DNA from: an uncultured Oscillospiraceae bacterium
Lineage (GTDB): Bacteria > Bacillota > Clostridia > Oscillospirales > Oscillospiraceae
Direction of reading: 5' to 3'
Length of the DNA: 13,830 nucleotides
Assembly: GCA_910584805.1 (NCBI GenBank)
Contig: CAJUCB010000013.1
Span: forward strand, 1-13,830
Position 1 is the first letter of the stretch; the number at the start of each line of letters is the position of its first letter. This document shows, piece by piece, positions 6,665-13,198 of the stretch. A program made the translations under genes and the position numbers. Below the pieces are notes generated by a model, which was not told the DNA's origin, searched no databases, and worked only from the letters and a program-made list of their open reading frames with translations.

Positions 6665-8728
6665 TTAGCCTTCCTCTTGGATGGCCTTGGCGTCGTCAAT
6701 GGCCTTCTGCTGTGCGGCAGGGGGAGCCTCCTCATAGCGCACGAAGTGGAAGGAGAAGGAACCACGGCTCTGGGTGATGGAGCGCAGGTCGATGGCATAG
6801 GTGGTCATCTCAGCCATGGGCACCTCAGCTTCGAGGATTTGGTCCCCGTCGGGGGTGGGGTTCATGCCCATGACCCGGCCACGGCGCTTGTTCAGGTCGC
6901 CCATAACGTCGCCCAGATAGCTGTCGGGGATGGTGACCTTCAGCTCACCAATGGGCTCCAGAATGGTGGGGTTGGCGTTGGCGATGCCCTCTTTATAGGC
7001 CAGTTGTGCGGCGGTCTTGAAGGCCATTTCGTTGGAGTCCACGGGGTGGTAGGAGCCGTCGTACAGGGTGGCTTTCAGGCCCACCAGGGGATAACCCGCC
7101 AGCACGCCGCGGTTCACCGCGTCCCGCAGGCCCTTTTCCACGGCGGGGAAGAAGTTCTTGGGCACGGAGCCGCCGAACACTTCCTCGGCAAAGATCATTT
7201 CTTCGGATTCGTCCTGGGGCTCGAAGCGGATCCACACGTCACCGAACTGGCCGGAACCGCCGGTCTGCTTCTTGTGGCGGCCGTGGGCCTCCACGCTCTT
7301 GCGGATCTTTTCACGATAGGCCACCCGGGCGTCGGAGAGCTCAGCGTCTACGCTGAAGCGGCTTTTCAGGCGGGACACCAGCACGTCCAGCTGGATGTCG
7401 CCGGCGCCGGAGAGCACCACCTGGTGGGTCTCGGCGTTGTTGACGATGGTGAAGGTGGGGTCCTCCTCGTTCATGCGGATGAGGCCGGAGGCCACCTTGT
7501 CGTCCTGCCCCCGGGTCTTGGGGGAGATGGCCTTGGAGAAGCAGGGCTCGGCGAAGGGGATGGGGGCGGGCTTCACAGCGAACTTGGGGTCGCACAGGGC
7601 CTCGCCGGTTTTGAGGCGGTCCATTTTGCCGATGGTGCCAATGTCGCCGCAGATGATCTCCTTGACCTCGTCGTTCTTCTTGCCCTTCATGGTGTACAGG
7701 CGGCCCAGCTTTTCCGTGTTGCCGCTGGTGGTGTTCACCAGGCCCATGTCGGAGGTGAGCTTGCCGGAGAGGAGCTTGACGAAGGAGTATTTGCCATACT
7801 GGTCAGAGACGGTCTTGAACACAAAGGCCACAGTGGGGCCATTGGGGTCGCACTTGATCTCTACGGCCTCGCCGTTGTCATCCTGGCCCTGGACGGGGGC
7901 CACCTCATTGGGGGCGGGGGCCAGGTCCACGATGCAGTCCATCAGGTAGTTGGTGCCCAGGCCTGTGGCGGCGCTGCCGCAGACCACGGGGGCGATGCTG
8001 CCGTCCTTCACACCGGCTTTCAGGCCCTGGATGATCTCCTGGGCGCTGAGGCTGCCCTCGTCGAAGTATTTTTCCATCAGGGCTTCGTCCGCCCCGGCGG
8101 CAGCCTCCATGAGGGCGTCGTAGGCGGCGTCCACGTCCCCGGCGGCGTCGGCGGGGATGGGGGCCTCACCCTTTTCGTTGTAGGCTTTCTTGTGGAGCAG
8201 GTCCACGAAGGTGGTGACCACGCCGCCGGCCCCGACGATGGGGTGGACGATGGGGGTCACGGCGGTGCCGAACTTCTCCTTCAGGGCGTCTACGGTGCCG
8301 TTGAAGTCGGCGTTCTCCTCGTCGCAGCGGGAGATATAGATCATCCGGGGCATATTCCGCTCCCGGAGCATTTTCCAGGCCCGGTCGGCGCCCACGCTGA
8401 GGCCGTCCTTGGCGGAGCAGACCATCACGCCGGTGTCGGCGGCGTAGAGAGCGGAGCACACTTCACCGGCAAAGTCGAAGTTGCCCGGCGTATCCAGCAC
8501 GTTCAGCTTGTGATCCCGGTAGGTGAGGGGGGCACAGGCCATGGAGATGGAGATCTGGCGCTTTACTTCCTCCTGGTCGTAGTCGCAGGTGGTGTTGCCG
8601 TCGGGGGTTTTGCCCAGGCGGTCAATGGCCCCAGTGAGGAAAAGCATGCTTTCAGCCAGAGAGGTCTTTCCGTTGCCGCCGTGGCCCAGCAGGCAGACGT
8701 TGCGGATCTTGTCGGTGGAATAGCTCAT
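6665..8728 (-). CDS. EF-G-like translation GTPase (EF-G paralogue)
   Basis: A 687-residue protein covering all five EF-G domains. Domain IV has TGGSGQFGDVWIRF, and domain V contains RRGRVMGM, then AEVPMAEMTTYAIDLRSITQ. The GTPase motifs depart from housekeeping EF-G: the P-loop is GHGGNGKTS (15-23); switch I has RQISI where EF-G has RGITI; G3 is DTPGNFDF (79-86) with Asn83 in place of the catalytic His; G4 is SRCD (133-136) in place of NKxD. It therefore belongs to the EF-G-2-like paralogue group rather than being the main fusA, and its hydrolysis may be slow or differently triggered. Its job (ribosome recycling, rescue or stress) is not known. AAGGAG lies 11 nt upstream of the ATG. It is a single-gene unit with its own promoter. 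Confidence 0.9.
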   Translation of the reverse strand: MSYSTDKIRNVCLLGHGGNGKTSLAESMLFLTGAIDRLGKTPDGNTTCDYDQEEVKRQISISMACAPLTYRDHKLNVLDTPGNFDFAGEVCSALYAADTGVMVCSAKDGLSVGADRAWKMLRERNMPRMIYISRCDEENADFNGTVDALKEKFGTAVTPIVHPIVGAGGVVTTFVDLLHKKAYNEKGEAPIPADAAGDVDAAYDALMEAAAGADEALMEKYFDEGSLSAQEIIQGLKAGVKDGSIAPVVCGSAATGLGTNYLMDCIVDLAPAPNEVAPVQGQDDNGEAVEIKCDPNGPTVAFVFKTVSDQYGKYSFVKLLSGKLTSDMGLVNTTSGNTEKLGRLYTMKGKKNDEVKEIICGDIGTIGKMDRLKTGEALCDPKFAVKPAPIPFAEPCFSKAISPKTRGQDDKVASGLIRMNEEDPTFTIVNNAETHQVVLSGAGDIQLDVLVSRLKSRFSVDAELSDARVAYREKIRKSVEAHGRHKKQTGGSGQFGDVWIRFEPQDESEEMIFAEEVFGGSVPKNFFPAVEKGLRDAVNRGVLAGYPLVGLKATLYDGSYHPVDSNEMAFKTAAQLAYKEGIANANPTILEPIGELKVTIPDSYLGDVMGDLNKRRGRVMGMNPTPDGDQILEAEVPMAEMTTYAIDLRSITQSRGSFSFHFVRYEEAPPAAQQKAIDDAKAIQEEG

Positions 8729-8808
8729 AACTGTGTTCTCTCCTTATTTAGACTAAAGCGGGAGGATTGGTCCCGCGCCATAACGGGGGAAATGGCTTCA
8801 TAAGATTA

Positions 8809-8837
8809 AGTATACAACAAGAGGCAGGAACTGACAA
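8809..8837 (-). promoter_or_regulatory. Sigma-A promoter of the EF-G paralogue
   Basis: On the minus strand, TTGTCA (8837-8832) and TATACT (8814-8809) are separated by 17 bp. Transcription would start near 8802, giving a leader of about 75 nt. That leader contains a small hairpin, GCGGGA/TCCCGC (8776-8771 with 8763-8758), without a T tract. Confidence 0.75.
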
Positions 8838-8891
8838 CAGAAAAAACAGAAAAAACGGGAAAATTTTTGGCAAAAGCGCCGGGACTTCACC

Positions 8892-9881
8892 TCAATCCTC
8901 CCCGGGCGGGTCTTTCAGCTCCCGTTTGATACCGGCGGTGACCCGGTAGACGTCCTCTAAGGTGGTGATTTTGGAGATTTCTCCCTTCCAGTAGGCGGTG
9001 TGGAGCACGCCCTTTAAGTACCAGGCATAGTGTTTCCGGGCTTCCAGACAGGCAATGCGCTCCCCCTTGTGTTGGGCGGCCAGCTCAAATTGGTGTACAG
9101 CTGTATCGCAGCGCACCGACAGGGGAGGCAGGGGGGGGATCTCCTGGCCGTGGATGGCCGCCAGGGCTTGCTGGAACAGCCAGGGGTTGCCAAAGACGCC
9201 TCGGGCCAGCATCACCCCGTCCGCCCCGGTATAGGATAGGATACGGGCGGCGTCCCGTCCAGAGAACACGTCCCCGTTGGCGATGAGGGGGATGGAGAGC
9301 TGTTGCTTCATCTCCCGGATGGCGTCCCAGTTGGCGGTGCCGGCGTACATCTGCACCTTGGTGCGGCCGTGGAGGGTGATGGCCGCCACCCCCAGCCCTT
9401 CCAGGGCTTTGGCCAGCTCAAAACAGACGATGCTGCCCTTGTCCCAGCCCAGGCGCATTTTCACCGTGACCGGCTTGCCCCTGGCCCCCTTGAGGACGGC
9501 CTCGGCCACCTGACAGGCCTTGTCCAAATCCTTGAGCAGACCGGAGCCGTCGCCGTTGTTGGCGATCTTGGGCACAGGGCAGCCCATGTTGATGTCGATG
9601 AGGTCCGCTGTGGTCTCCTCTGCCACGATAGCGGCGGCCTCTTCCATGCAGCTGGGGTCGCTGCCAAAGAGCTGTACCCCGGCGGGGTGCTCCTCTGGGC
9701 CCAGTTCCATCAGGGGGCGGGTCTTTTTGTCCTGGTAGCACAGGGCCTTGGCGCTGACCATTTCACTAAAGGTGCAGCCTGCCCCCAGCGCCCGGCACAC
9801 GGCCCGAAAGGCGATGTCCGTGACCCCCGCCATGGGAGCCAGGAGCAGGGGGGTGGGGAGGGGGATGGGACCGATCTGCAT
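8892..9881 (-). CDS. dusB: tRNA-dihydrouridine synthase DusB
   Basis: A 329-residue FMN flavoenzyme that reduces specific uridines in tRNA to dihydrouridine using NADPH. Features: LLLAPMAGVTDIAFR near the N-terminus (FMN binding), FGSDP at 72-76, catalytic Cys101 in INMGCPVPKI followed by NNGDGSGLLKD, HGRT in the barrel, and ANGDV/ARGVFGNPWLF at the phosphate-binding end. Length fits DusB. I chose ATG 9881, 8 nt after GTGAGG, because the protein then begins MQIGPIPLPTP as DusB proteins do; an in-frame TTG at 9905 lacks a ribosome site. The gene is divergent from the ClC gene. After its stop, a T-rich but poorly structured stretch leads into the EF-G promoter. Confidence 0.93.
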   Translation of the reverse strand: MQIGPIPLPTPLLLAPMAGVTDIAFRAVCRALGAGCTFSEMVSAKALCYQDKKTRPLMELGPEEHPAGVQLFGSDPSCMEEAAAIVAEETTADLIDINMGCPVPKIANNGDGSGLLKDLDKACQVAEAVLKGARGKPVTVKMRLGWDKGSIVCFELAKALEGLGVAAITLHGRTKVQMYAGTANWDAIREMKQQLSIPLIANGDVFSGRDAARILSYTGADGVMLARGVFGNPWLFQQALAAIHGQEIPPLPPLSVRCDTAVHQFELAAQHKGERIACLEARKHYAWYLKGVLHTAYWKGEISKITTLEDVYRVTAGIKRELKDPPGED

Positions 9882-9920
9882 GGGGAACGCCTCACTTTCA
9901 AACAATAGGGGGTTTCCTGC

Positions 9921-9950
9921 ATCTTACCATAAACCCTGGGGGTTTGACAA
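9921..9950 (-). promoter_or_regulatory. dusB promoter (extended -10)
   Basis: On the minus strand, TTGTCA (9950-9945) and TAAGAT (9926-9921) have an 18-bp spacer. TGG directly before the -10 makes it an extended -10. The -35 overlaps that of the divergent ClC promoter almost completely (shared bases 9945-9949). Confidence 0.65.
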
Positions 9951-9972
9951 GTGGGCGGATTGTTGCTATAGT
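9944..9972 (+). promoter_or_regulatory. Sigma-A promoter of the ClC gene
   Basis: TTGACA (9944-9949) and TATAGT (9967-9972) have a 17-bp spacer. The start near 9979 supports ATG 10010 for the ClC protein and rules out the in-frame TTG at 9944, which is the -35 hexamer itself. A perfect 6-bp palindrome, AAACCC-tgg-GGGTTT (9931-9945), lies between the two divergent -10 elements and could be an operator. Confidence 0.8.
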
Positions 9973-10009
9973 GTGGGAACTAGGTTCAAAAGCTTGGAGG
10001 GAGCAGGAG

Positions 10010-11344
10010 ATGAGGGAGAAAGAGACCCCGGTGAAATCCCGGCCCAAAGACCACATCCTCCGGCGGCTGTATGCGGAGCTGCGTTTTTCTGGGGAGAGCC
10101 TGCGCATCAACGGCCGTGCCATGGTGTTTGCCCTGGCGGTGGGGGTGGTGGTGGGCCTGTGCGGTGGCAGCTTCGTCTACCTGCTGGGCCAGGCGGAGCT
10201 GCTGTGCAACGACAGTGCTTGGGCATCGCTGCTGCTGCCCTTGGCGGGGCTGGTGGTGGTGTGGCTTTACCGCCGGGGCGGCATCAAAACCGCCGGGGGG
10301 ACGGACCTGATCGTCCAGGCAGCCCGGGGGGAACAGCCGGTGTCCCGGCTGCTGGCCCCGGTGATTTTCCTCTCCACCCTGCTCACCCACGCCTTTGGCG
10401 GCTCCTCGGGACGGGAGGGGGCGGCCTTGCAGCTGGGAGGGTCCCTGGCAGAGCTGGTGCGCAAGGGCTTTCGCATTGGGGATGAGTTCTCAGACCTGGC
10501 CATCATGACCGGTATGAGTGCGGGGTTCTCCGCGGTCTTTGGCAACCCCATTTCTGCCGCTATTTTCGCGTTGGAAATCTCCTGCGTGGGCATCCTGCCC
10601 TTGGGGGCTATGTTTCCCTGCGTGGTGGCCTCCCTCACCGCCAAGACCGTGGCCCGGACCCTGGGCAGCCGGGGGGTGAATTTTTACATCCATTCCCCCG
10701 GCGCGGATTTGCTTTTTTATGGCCAGGTTTTGATTCTGGCCGCTGCCTGCGGCCTGCTGAGTATCCTGGTGTGCTATACTTTTTCCGGGATACGCACCGG
10801 GCTGGAACGGCTGCTGCCCAACCCCTACCTCCGGGTACTGGCCGGGGGGAGCGTGGTGGTGGTGCTGACCCTGCTGATGGGCACCAAGCTGTATTTGGGC
10901 ACCGGGGAGGGCATCATTGCCGCCGCCATCAACCGGGGGGAGGGCCATCCTCTGGACTTCTTGTTGAAGCTCTTCTTCACCGCCCTGACCTTGGGGGCGG
11001 GGCTGAAGGGGGGAGAAATTGTCCCCTCCTTCGCCATTGGCGCGGCCTTTGGCTGTGCCGTTGGCCCCTTGCTGGGCCTGCCTGCCCACTACGCCGCTGC
11101 GGTGGGGATGATCGCCCTGTTTTGCGCCGTGACCAACTGTCCCCTCACCGCCCTGGTGCTGAGCTTTGAGGTGTTCTCCTTCTGCAACGCCGGGGGCTTC
11201 CTTTTGGCGGTGTCCGCCAGCTTCCTGTTCTCCGGCTATGGGGGGCTGTACGCCAAGCAGAAGTTCGCCTTTTCCAAAACGGCGGACGCCGGGGGGACCC
11301 TCCACTATTCCAGGGACCACCGCCCCCCTAACGCCCCCAGATAA
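10010..11344 (+). CDS. ClC-family anion channel or anion/proton antiporter
   Basis: A 444-residue membrane protein with the ClC signature set: GGSSGREGAALQLGG around the gating glutamate E136, GMSAGFSAVFGNP leading into AAIFALEI, YLGTGEGIIAAAI, and GLKGGEIVPSFAIGAAFG. The usual GSGIP selectivity motif appears to be replaced by GGTDLIV (96-102), and GREGP reads GREGA. Such departures occur in non-chloride branches, including the fluoride CLC-F group, so the ion is uncertain. No CBS domains follow, so the protein is the short bacterial form. The start was set by GGAGGG 8 nt before the ATG (9996-10001). No fluoride riboswitch is visible in the roughly 30-nt leader. No terminator with a T tract follows. 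Confidence 0.88.
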   Translation: MREKETPVKSRPKDHILRRLYAELRFSGESLRINGRAMVFALAVGVVVGLCGGSFVYLLGQAELLCNDSAWASLLLPLAGLVVVWLYRRGGIKTAGGTDLIVQAARGEQPVSRLLAPVIFLSTLLTHAFGGSSGREGAALQLGGSLAELVRKGFRIGDEFSDLAIMTGMSAGFSAVFGNPISAAIFALEISCVGILPLGAMFPCVVASLTAKTVARTLGSRGVNFYIHSPGADLLFYGQVLILAAACGLLSILVCYTFSGIRTGLERLLPNPYLRVLAGGSVVVVLTLLMGTKLYLGTGEGIIAAAINRGEGHPLDFLLKLFFTALTLGAGLKGGEIVPSFAIGAAFGCAVGPLLGLPAHYAAAVGMIALFCAVTNCPLTALVLSFEVFSFCNAGGFLLAVSASFLFSGYGGLYAKQKFAFSKTADAGGTLHYSRDHRPPNAPR

Positions 11345-11364
11345 AATTCCCTAGGTTCTGTGGG

Positions 11365-11405
11365 CCTCCTCTGGTAAAATGCCTTCCATACTTTACCAGA
11401 GGAGG
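11365..11405 (+). promoter_or_regulatory. Perfect inverted repeat over the lipoprotein ribosome site and a possible promoter
   Basis: Arms CCTCCTCTGGTAAA (11365-11378) and TTTACCAGAGGAGG (11392-11405) are perfect 14-bp complements around a 13-nt loop. The right arm contains the AGAGGAGG ribosome site, 8 nt before the ATG at 11414. The left arm contains most of an extended -10, TGGTAAAAT (11372-11380), with only a weak -35. Transcripts coming through from the ClC gene would hide the ribosome site; transcripts starting near 11387 would lack the left arm. It could also be an operator. There is no T tract, so it is not a classic terminator. Confidence 0.6.
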
Positions 11406-11413
11406 AAACGCCT

Positions 11414-11995
11414 ATGAAGTATGTGTGGAAGGGAATGGCCACCCTGGCTGTCACCCTGCTTGTCCTCAGCGGCTGTGGTGGGGAGGCACCGGAAGCGGCC
11501 CAGGTACCAGAGCCGGCGGAGGACCAGCTCCGGGCGGGGGTCACCCAGGAGCTGGAACGGATCAAAGCCCTGAGCCGGGGCACCATGGGGGGCCTGGGGT
11601 CGGAGACGGTGGTGTCCCTAGAGGACTACACCATAGACCCCCAGGCCCTGATCCAGGCGGCCATGGCCGAGTTTGATTACCGCATTGAGCAGGTGGCCCT
11701 CAACGAAGGGGAGACTGCCGCCGATGTGACCGTGCGTTTCACCATCAAGCCCACGGGCAAGGCGCTGGTGGGGTGGTTGGAGTCCCAGGACCGGGCTCAG
11801 CTCTCCGACCTGGCTACCCTGCCCAAGGAAGAGCTGGGGCGGCAGCTCCGGGTGGACCTGGTAAAAGCCATCCACGCGGCCCCGGCGGTGGAGACCAGCT
11901 TGGTGCTGCCCTGGGCCTACATAGAGGGGCGCTGGACCCTCACCCAGGAGGGGCAGGAGGCCCTCACCGCTCTGTTTTTGGGAGAAGGGGTTTGA
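11414..11995 (+). CDS. Putative lipoprotein of unknown function
   Basis: A 193-residue protein with a lipoprotein signal: positive N-terminus, hydrophobic core and lipobox LSGC at 17-20, so the mature protein should be a lipid-anchored surface protein starting at Cys20. The remainder is a soluble alpha/beta domain (YTIDPQALIQAAMAEFDYRIEQV, then TVRFTIKPTGKAL) that faintly recalls the DUF5105/DUF4878 type of small Clostridial lipoproteins; I cannot assign it firmly. The ribosome site AGAGGAGG lies 8 nt upstream in an inverted repeat. It follows the ClC gene by 69 bp and is followed by an AT-rich palindrome and the coat genes. Function unknown. Confidence 0.85.
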   Translation: MKYVWKGMATLAVTLLVLSGCGGEAPEAAQVPEPAEDQLRAGVTQELERIKALSRGTMGGLGSETVVSLEDYTIDPQALIQAAMAEFDYRIEQVALNEGETAADVTVRFTIKPTGKALVGWLESQDRAQLSDLATLPKEELGRQLRVDLVKAIHAAPAVETSLVLPWAYIEGRWTLTQEGQEALTALFLGEGV

Positions 11996-11997
11996 CG

Positions 11998-12033
11998 GTT
12001 CAAAAAACTTTTTGGAACGCACTGCATAATCTC
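11998..12033 (+). promoter_or_regulatory. AT-rich palindrome and weak sigma-K-like promoter before the coat genes
   Basis: An imperfect palindrome centred on C12008 (11998-12018) has 10-base arms with one mismatch (GTTC, A run, C, T run, GGAAC). AC at 12007-12008 is followed 16 nt later by CATAATCTC (12025-12033), which matches sigma-K AC-N16-CATANNNTA except for the last A. Given the downstream coat genes, a late mother-cell promoter is plausible but weakly supported. Confidence 0.3.
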
Positions 12034-12071
12034 CCCTGCCTGCGCCAAACTAGCTCCTGAGGTGATAAAGC

Positions 12072-12245
12072 ATGACCGAAAAGGAACTTTTGTATGTGGA
12101 AGATGCCCTGGGCCATGAGCAGTACTTCCAAACACAGTGCAAGCAGACGGCCCAAGACCTGAAAAATGCCAAGCTCCGCGCCTGCGTGGAGGACATGGCC
12201 AAGAAGCACCAGCAGCTCTTCCAGAGCTTCTATGACCTGCTGTAA
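12072..12245 (+). CDS. Small CotF-like spore coat protein (57 aa)
   Basis: A 57-residue helical protein beginning MTEKELLYVEDALGHEQYF and ending KKHQQLFQSFYDLL. It resembles the short ferritin-like/CotF-type coat proteins of Clostridia, which come in pairs with a longer CotF protein, as here. A strong ribosome site, GAGGTGAT (12059-12066), lies 5 nt before the ATG, and the next coat gene starts 14 bp after its stop, so the two form an operon. It is short enough for many gene callers to miss. Assignment rests on the neighbour, the helical pattern and the HEQYF and KHQQLF elements. Confidence 0.8.
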   Translation: MTEKELLYVEDALGHEQYFQTQCKQTAQDLKNAKLRACVEDMAKKHQQLFQSFYDLL

Positions 12246-12259
12246 GGGAGGGACGGACA

Positions 12260-12520
12260 GTGAACGACAAAAACCTGATGGAGAACATCCTCTTATTGGA
12301 GAAGGGCGGCTGCGACCTTTTCCTCCACGGCACCATCGAGTCCGGTACGGAGAACGTACACCAGGCCTTCCAGACGGCCCTGAATGCCTCCCTAAACATG
12401 CAGGACAGCATCTACGATGAGATGACCGACATGGGCTGGTATCCTACCCAGCAGGTGGAGCAGAAGAAAATCAACACCGTGAAACAGAAGTTCAGCGCCC
12501 AGAGACAGAGCGCGCAGTAA
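12260..12520 (+). CDS. CotF-family spore coat protein
   Basis: An 86-residue protein with Coat F (COG5577) features: DKNLMENILLLEKGGCDLFL, then LHGTIESGTENVHQAF, MQDSIYDEM, and GWYPTQQVEQKKI before a C-terminal KQKFSAQ. CotF-type proteins are outer spore components; their molecular role is unclear. The GTG start at 12260 is preceded 7 nt earlier by GGAGGG (12247-12252). It follows the 57-residue coat gene with a 14-bp gap and is closed by a GC-rich hairpin. The pair shows the organism is a spore former, or descends from one. Confidence 0.88.
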   Translation: MNDKNLMENILLLEKGGCDLFLHGTIESGTENVHQAFQTALNASLNMQDSIYDEMTDMGWYPTQQVEQKKINTVKQKFSAQRQSAQ

Positions 12521-12527
12521 ACAAGTC

Positions 12528-12554
12528 AGGGCCGGCAGCAAAGCTGCCGGCCCT
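12528..12554. terminator. GC-rich hairpin between the coat operon and flavodoxin
   Basis: A perfect 12-bp stem, AGGGCCGGCAGC (12528-12539) with its complement (12543-12554), closes an AAA loop between converging genes. Neither side has a good T tract (plus side TAGCGTATC, minus side GACTTGTTT). It is a probable two-way terminator. Confidence 0.6.
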
Positions 12555-12604
12555 TAGCGTATCAAGGTCCTGTAGAAACTATGCCTGCAGGCCGGTGGTA
12601 CAGC

Positions 12605-13036
12605 TTACAGTCCGCTTGCCCACGCAACCACAGCGTCGGTGTTGTCCTCTGGTTCTCCATCCACCTTCAGGACGGGGCAGACCAGATTTCCACCGCACTC
12701 CGTGACTTTTTTGCTCAGAATGTCCGCGGCCCAGCAGAAATAATCCTCATAATTTTCCTTGTCTCCCAGGCCAAAGACGGCTACATTTTTCCCCTTGAGC
12801 AATGCGGGGGTCATCCTGTCCTGATAGTAGGGGATGAAATCCTCTTGCAGCTCGCCCAGGCCCATGGTGGAGCAGCCGTACAAAACCAGGTCAGACTCTG
12901 CCACGACGCTGTCGTCCTTCACGTCAGTGACATAGACCACCTGAACATCATAGCCTTGCATGGTTTCTGCGATTTTGTTGGCCACCGCCTCTGTGTTACC
13001 GGTGGTGCTGCCAAAGATAATTGTTGCTTTCTTCAT
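12605..13036 (-). CDS. Flavodoxin
   Basis: A 143-residue short-chain flavodoxin, a soluble FMN electron carrier. The FMN phosphate loop is GSTTGNT (9-15); the second FMN loop is GCSTMGLGELQEDF, with Met58 where many flavodoxins have Trp, as in some clostridial ones; the isoalloxazine loop is GLGDKENYEDYFC, with Tyr96. I chose the ATG at 13036, which begins MKKATIIFGS and has GGAG about 9 nt upstream; the in-frame TTG at 13051 overlaps that ribosome site. It stands alone behind a consensus promoter with two iron-type operator boxes. Expected role: replacing ferredoxin when iron is scarce. Confidence 0.94.
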   Translation of the reverse strand: MKKATIIFGSTTGNTEAVANKIAETMQGYDVQVVYVTDVKDDSVVAESDLVLYGCSTMGLGELQEDFIPYYQDRMTPALLKGKNVAVFGLGDKENYEDYFCWAADILSKKVTECGGNLVCPVLKVDGEPEDNTDAVVAWASGL

Positions 13037-13056
13037 TTGAGAACACTCCAATCTAG

Positions 13057-13075
13057 TTAGTTGATGCTAACTGGT
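13057..13075. promoter_or_regulatory. DtxR/IdeR-like box 1 (downstream of the flavodoxin start site)
   Basis: TTAGTTGATGCTAACTGGT agrees with the DtxR/IdeR consensus TTAGGTTAGGCTAACCTAA at 12 of 19 positions by hand count, mostly in the half-sites. It lies just downstream of the predicted transcription start. It shares GCTAACTG with box 2, exactly 30 bp away. Confidence 0.5.
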
Positions 13076-13083
13076 ATACAGAG

Positions 13084-13112
13084 ATATTAGCATAGGCTAA
13101 CTGAATTGTCAA
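13084..13112 (-). promoter_or_regulatory. Sigma-A promoter of flavodoxin
   Basis: On the minus strand, TTGACA (13112-13107) and TAATAT (13089-13084) have a 17-bp spacer. Transcription starts near 13077. Both DtxR-like boxes sit where a repressor should act. Confidence 0.85.
13087..13105. promoter_or_regulatory. DtxR/IdeR-like box 2 inside the flavodoxin promoter
   Basis: TTAGCATAGGCTAACTGAA agrees with the DtxR/IdeR consensus at 15 of 19 positions by hand count, with the central nine bases all matching. It spans the -10 edge and the spacer, so a bound iron-loaded repressor would block sigma-A polymerase. Confidence 0.65.
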
Positions 13113-13146
13113 GAGGAAAAATACATCCGGCAGGTCCACTTGCATG

Positions 13147-13187
13147 AAAAAACGCCGGCAGGAGGCGGTTCGGGCATCCTGCCGGCG
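13147..13187 (-). terminator. Intrinsic terminator of the DUF305 gene
   Basis: On the minus strand, CGCCGGCAGGA (13187-13177) pairs with TCCTGCCGGCG (13163-13153) as a perfect 11-bp stem around a 13-nt loop, followed by six T residues (13152-13147). It lies 12 bp after the stop of the DUF305 gene. Confidence 0.92.
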
Positions 13188-13198
13188 GCTATGTTTCC

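Noticed and set aside
8758..8776. Six-bp hairpin GCGGGA/TCCCGC in the EF-G leader as a terminator or riboswitch
   Set aside because: Short stem, no T tract and no further structure; common by chance at this GC content.
6647..8803. A 718-codon open frame on the plus strand opposite the EF-G paralogue
   Set aside because: It mirrors the EF-G gene codon by codon, is rich in Gly/His/Val with no recognisable domain, and has no ribosome site of its own. It is an artefact of GC-rich third positions in the real gene.
9944..10009. An N-terminal extension of the ClC protein from the TTG at 9944
   Set aside because: That codon is the -35 hexamer of the promoter, so it cannot be in the transcript. ATG 10010 has a good ribosome site.
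9973..10009. Fluoride riboswitch before the ClC gene
   Set aside because: The leader is only about 30 nt and shows no pseudoknot-like elements.
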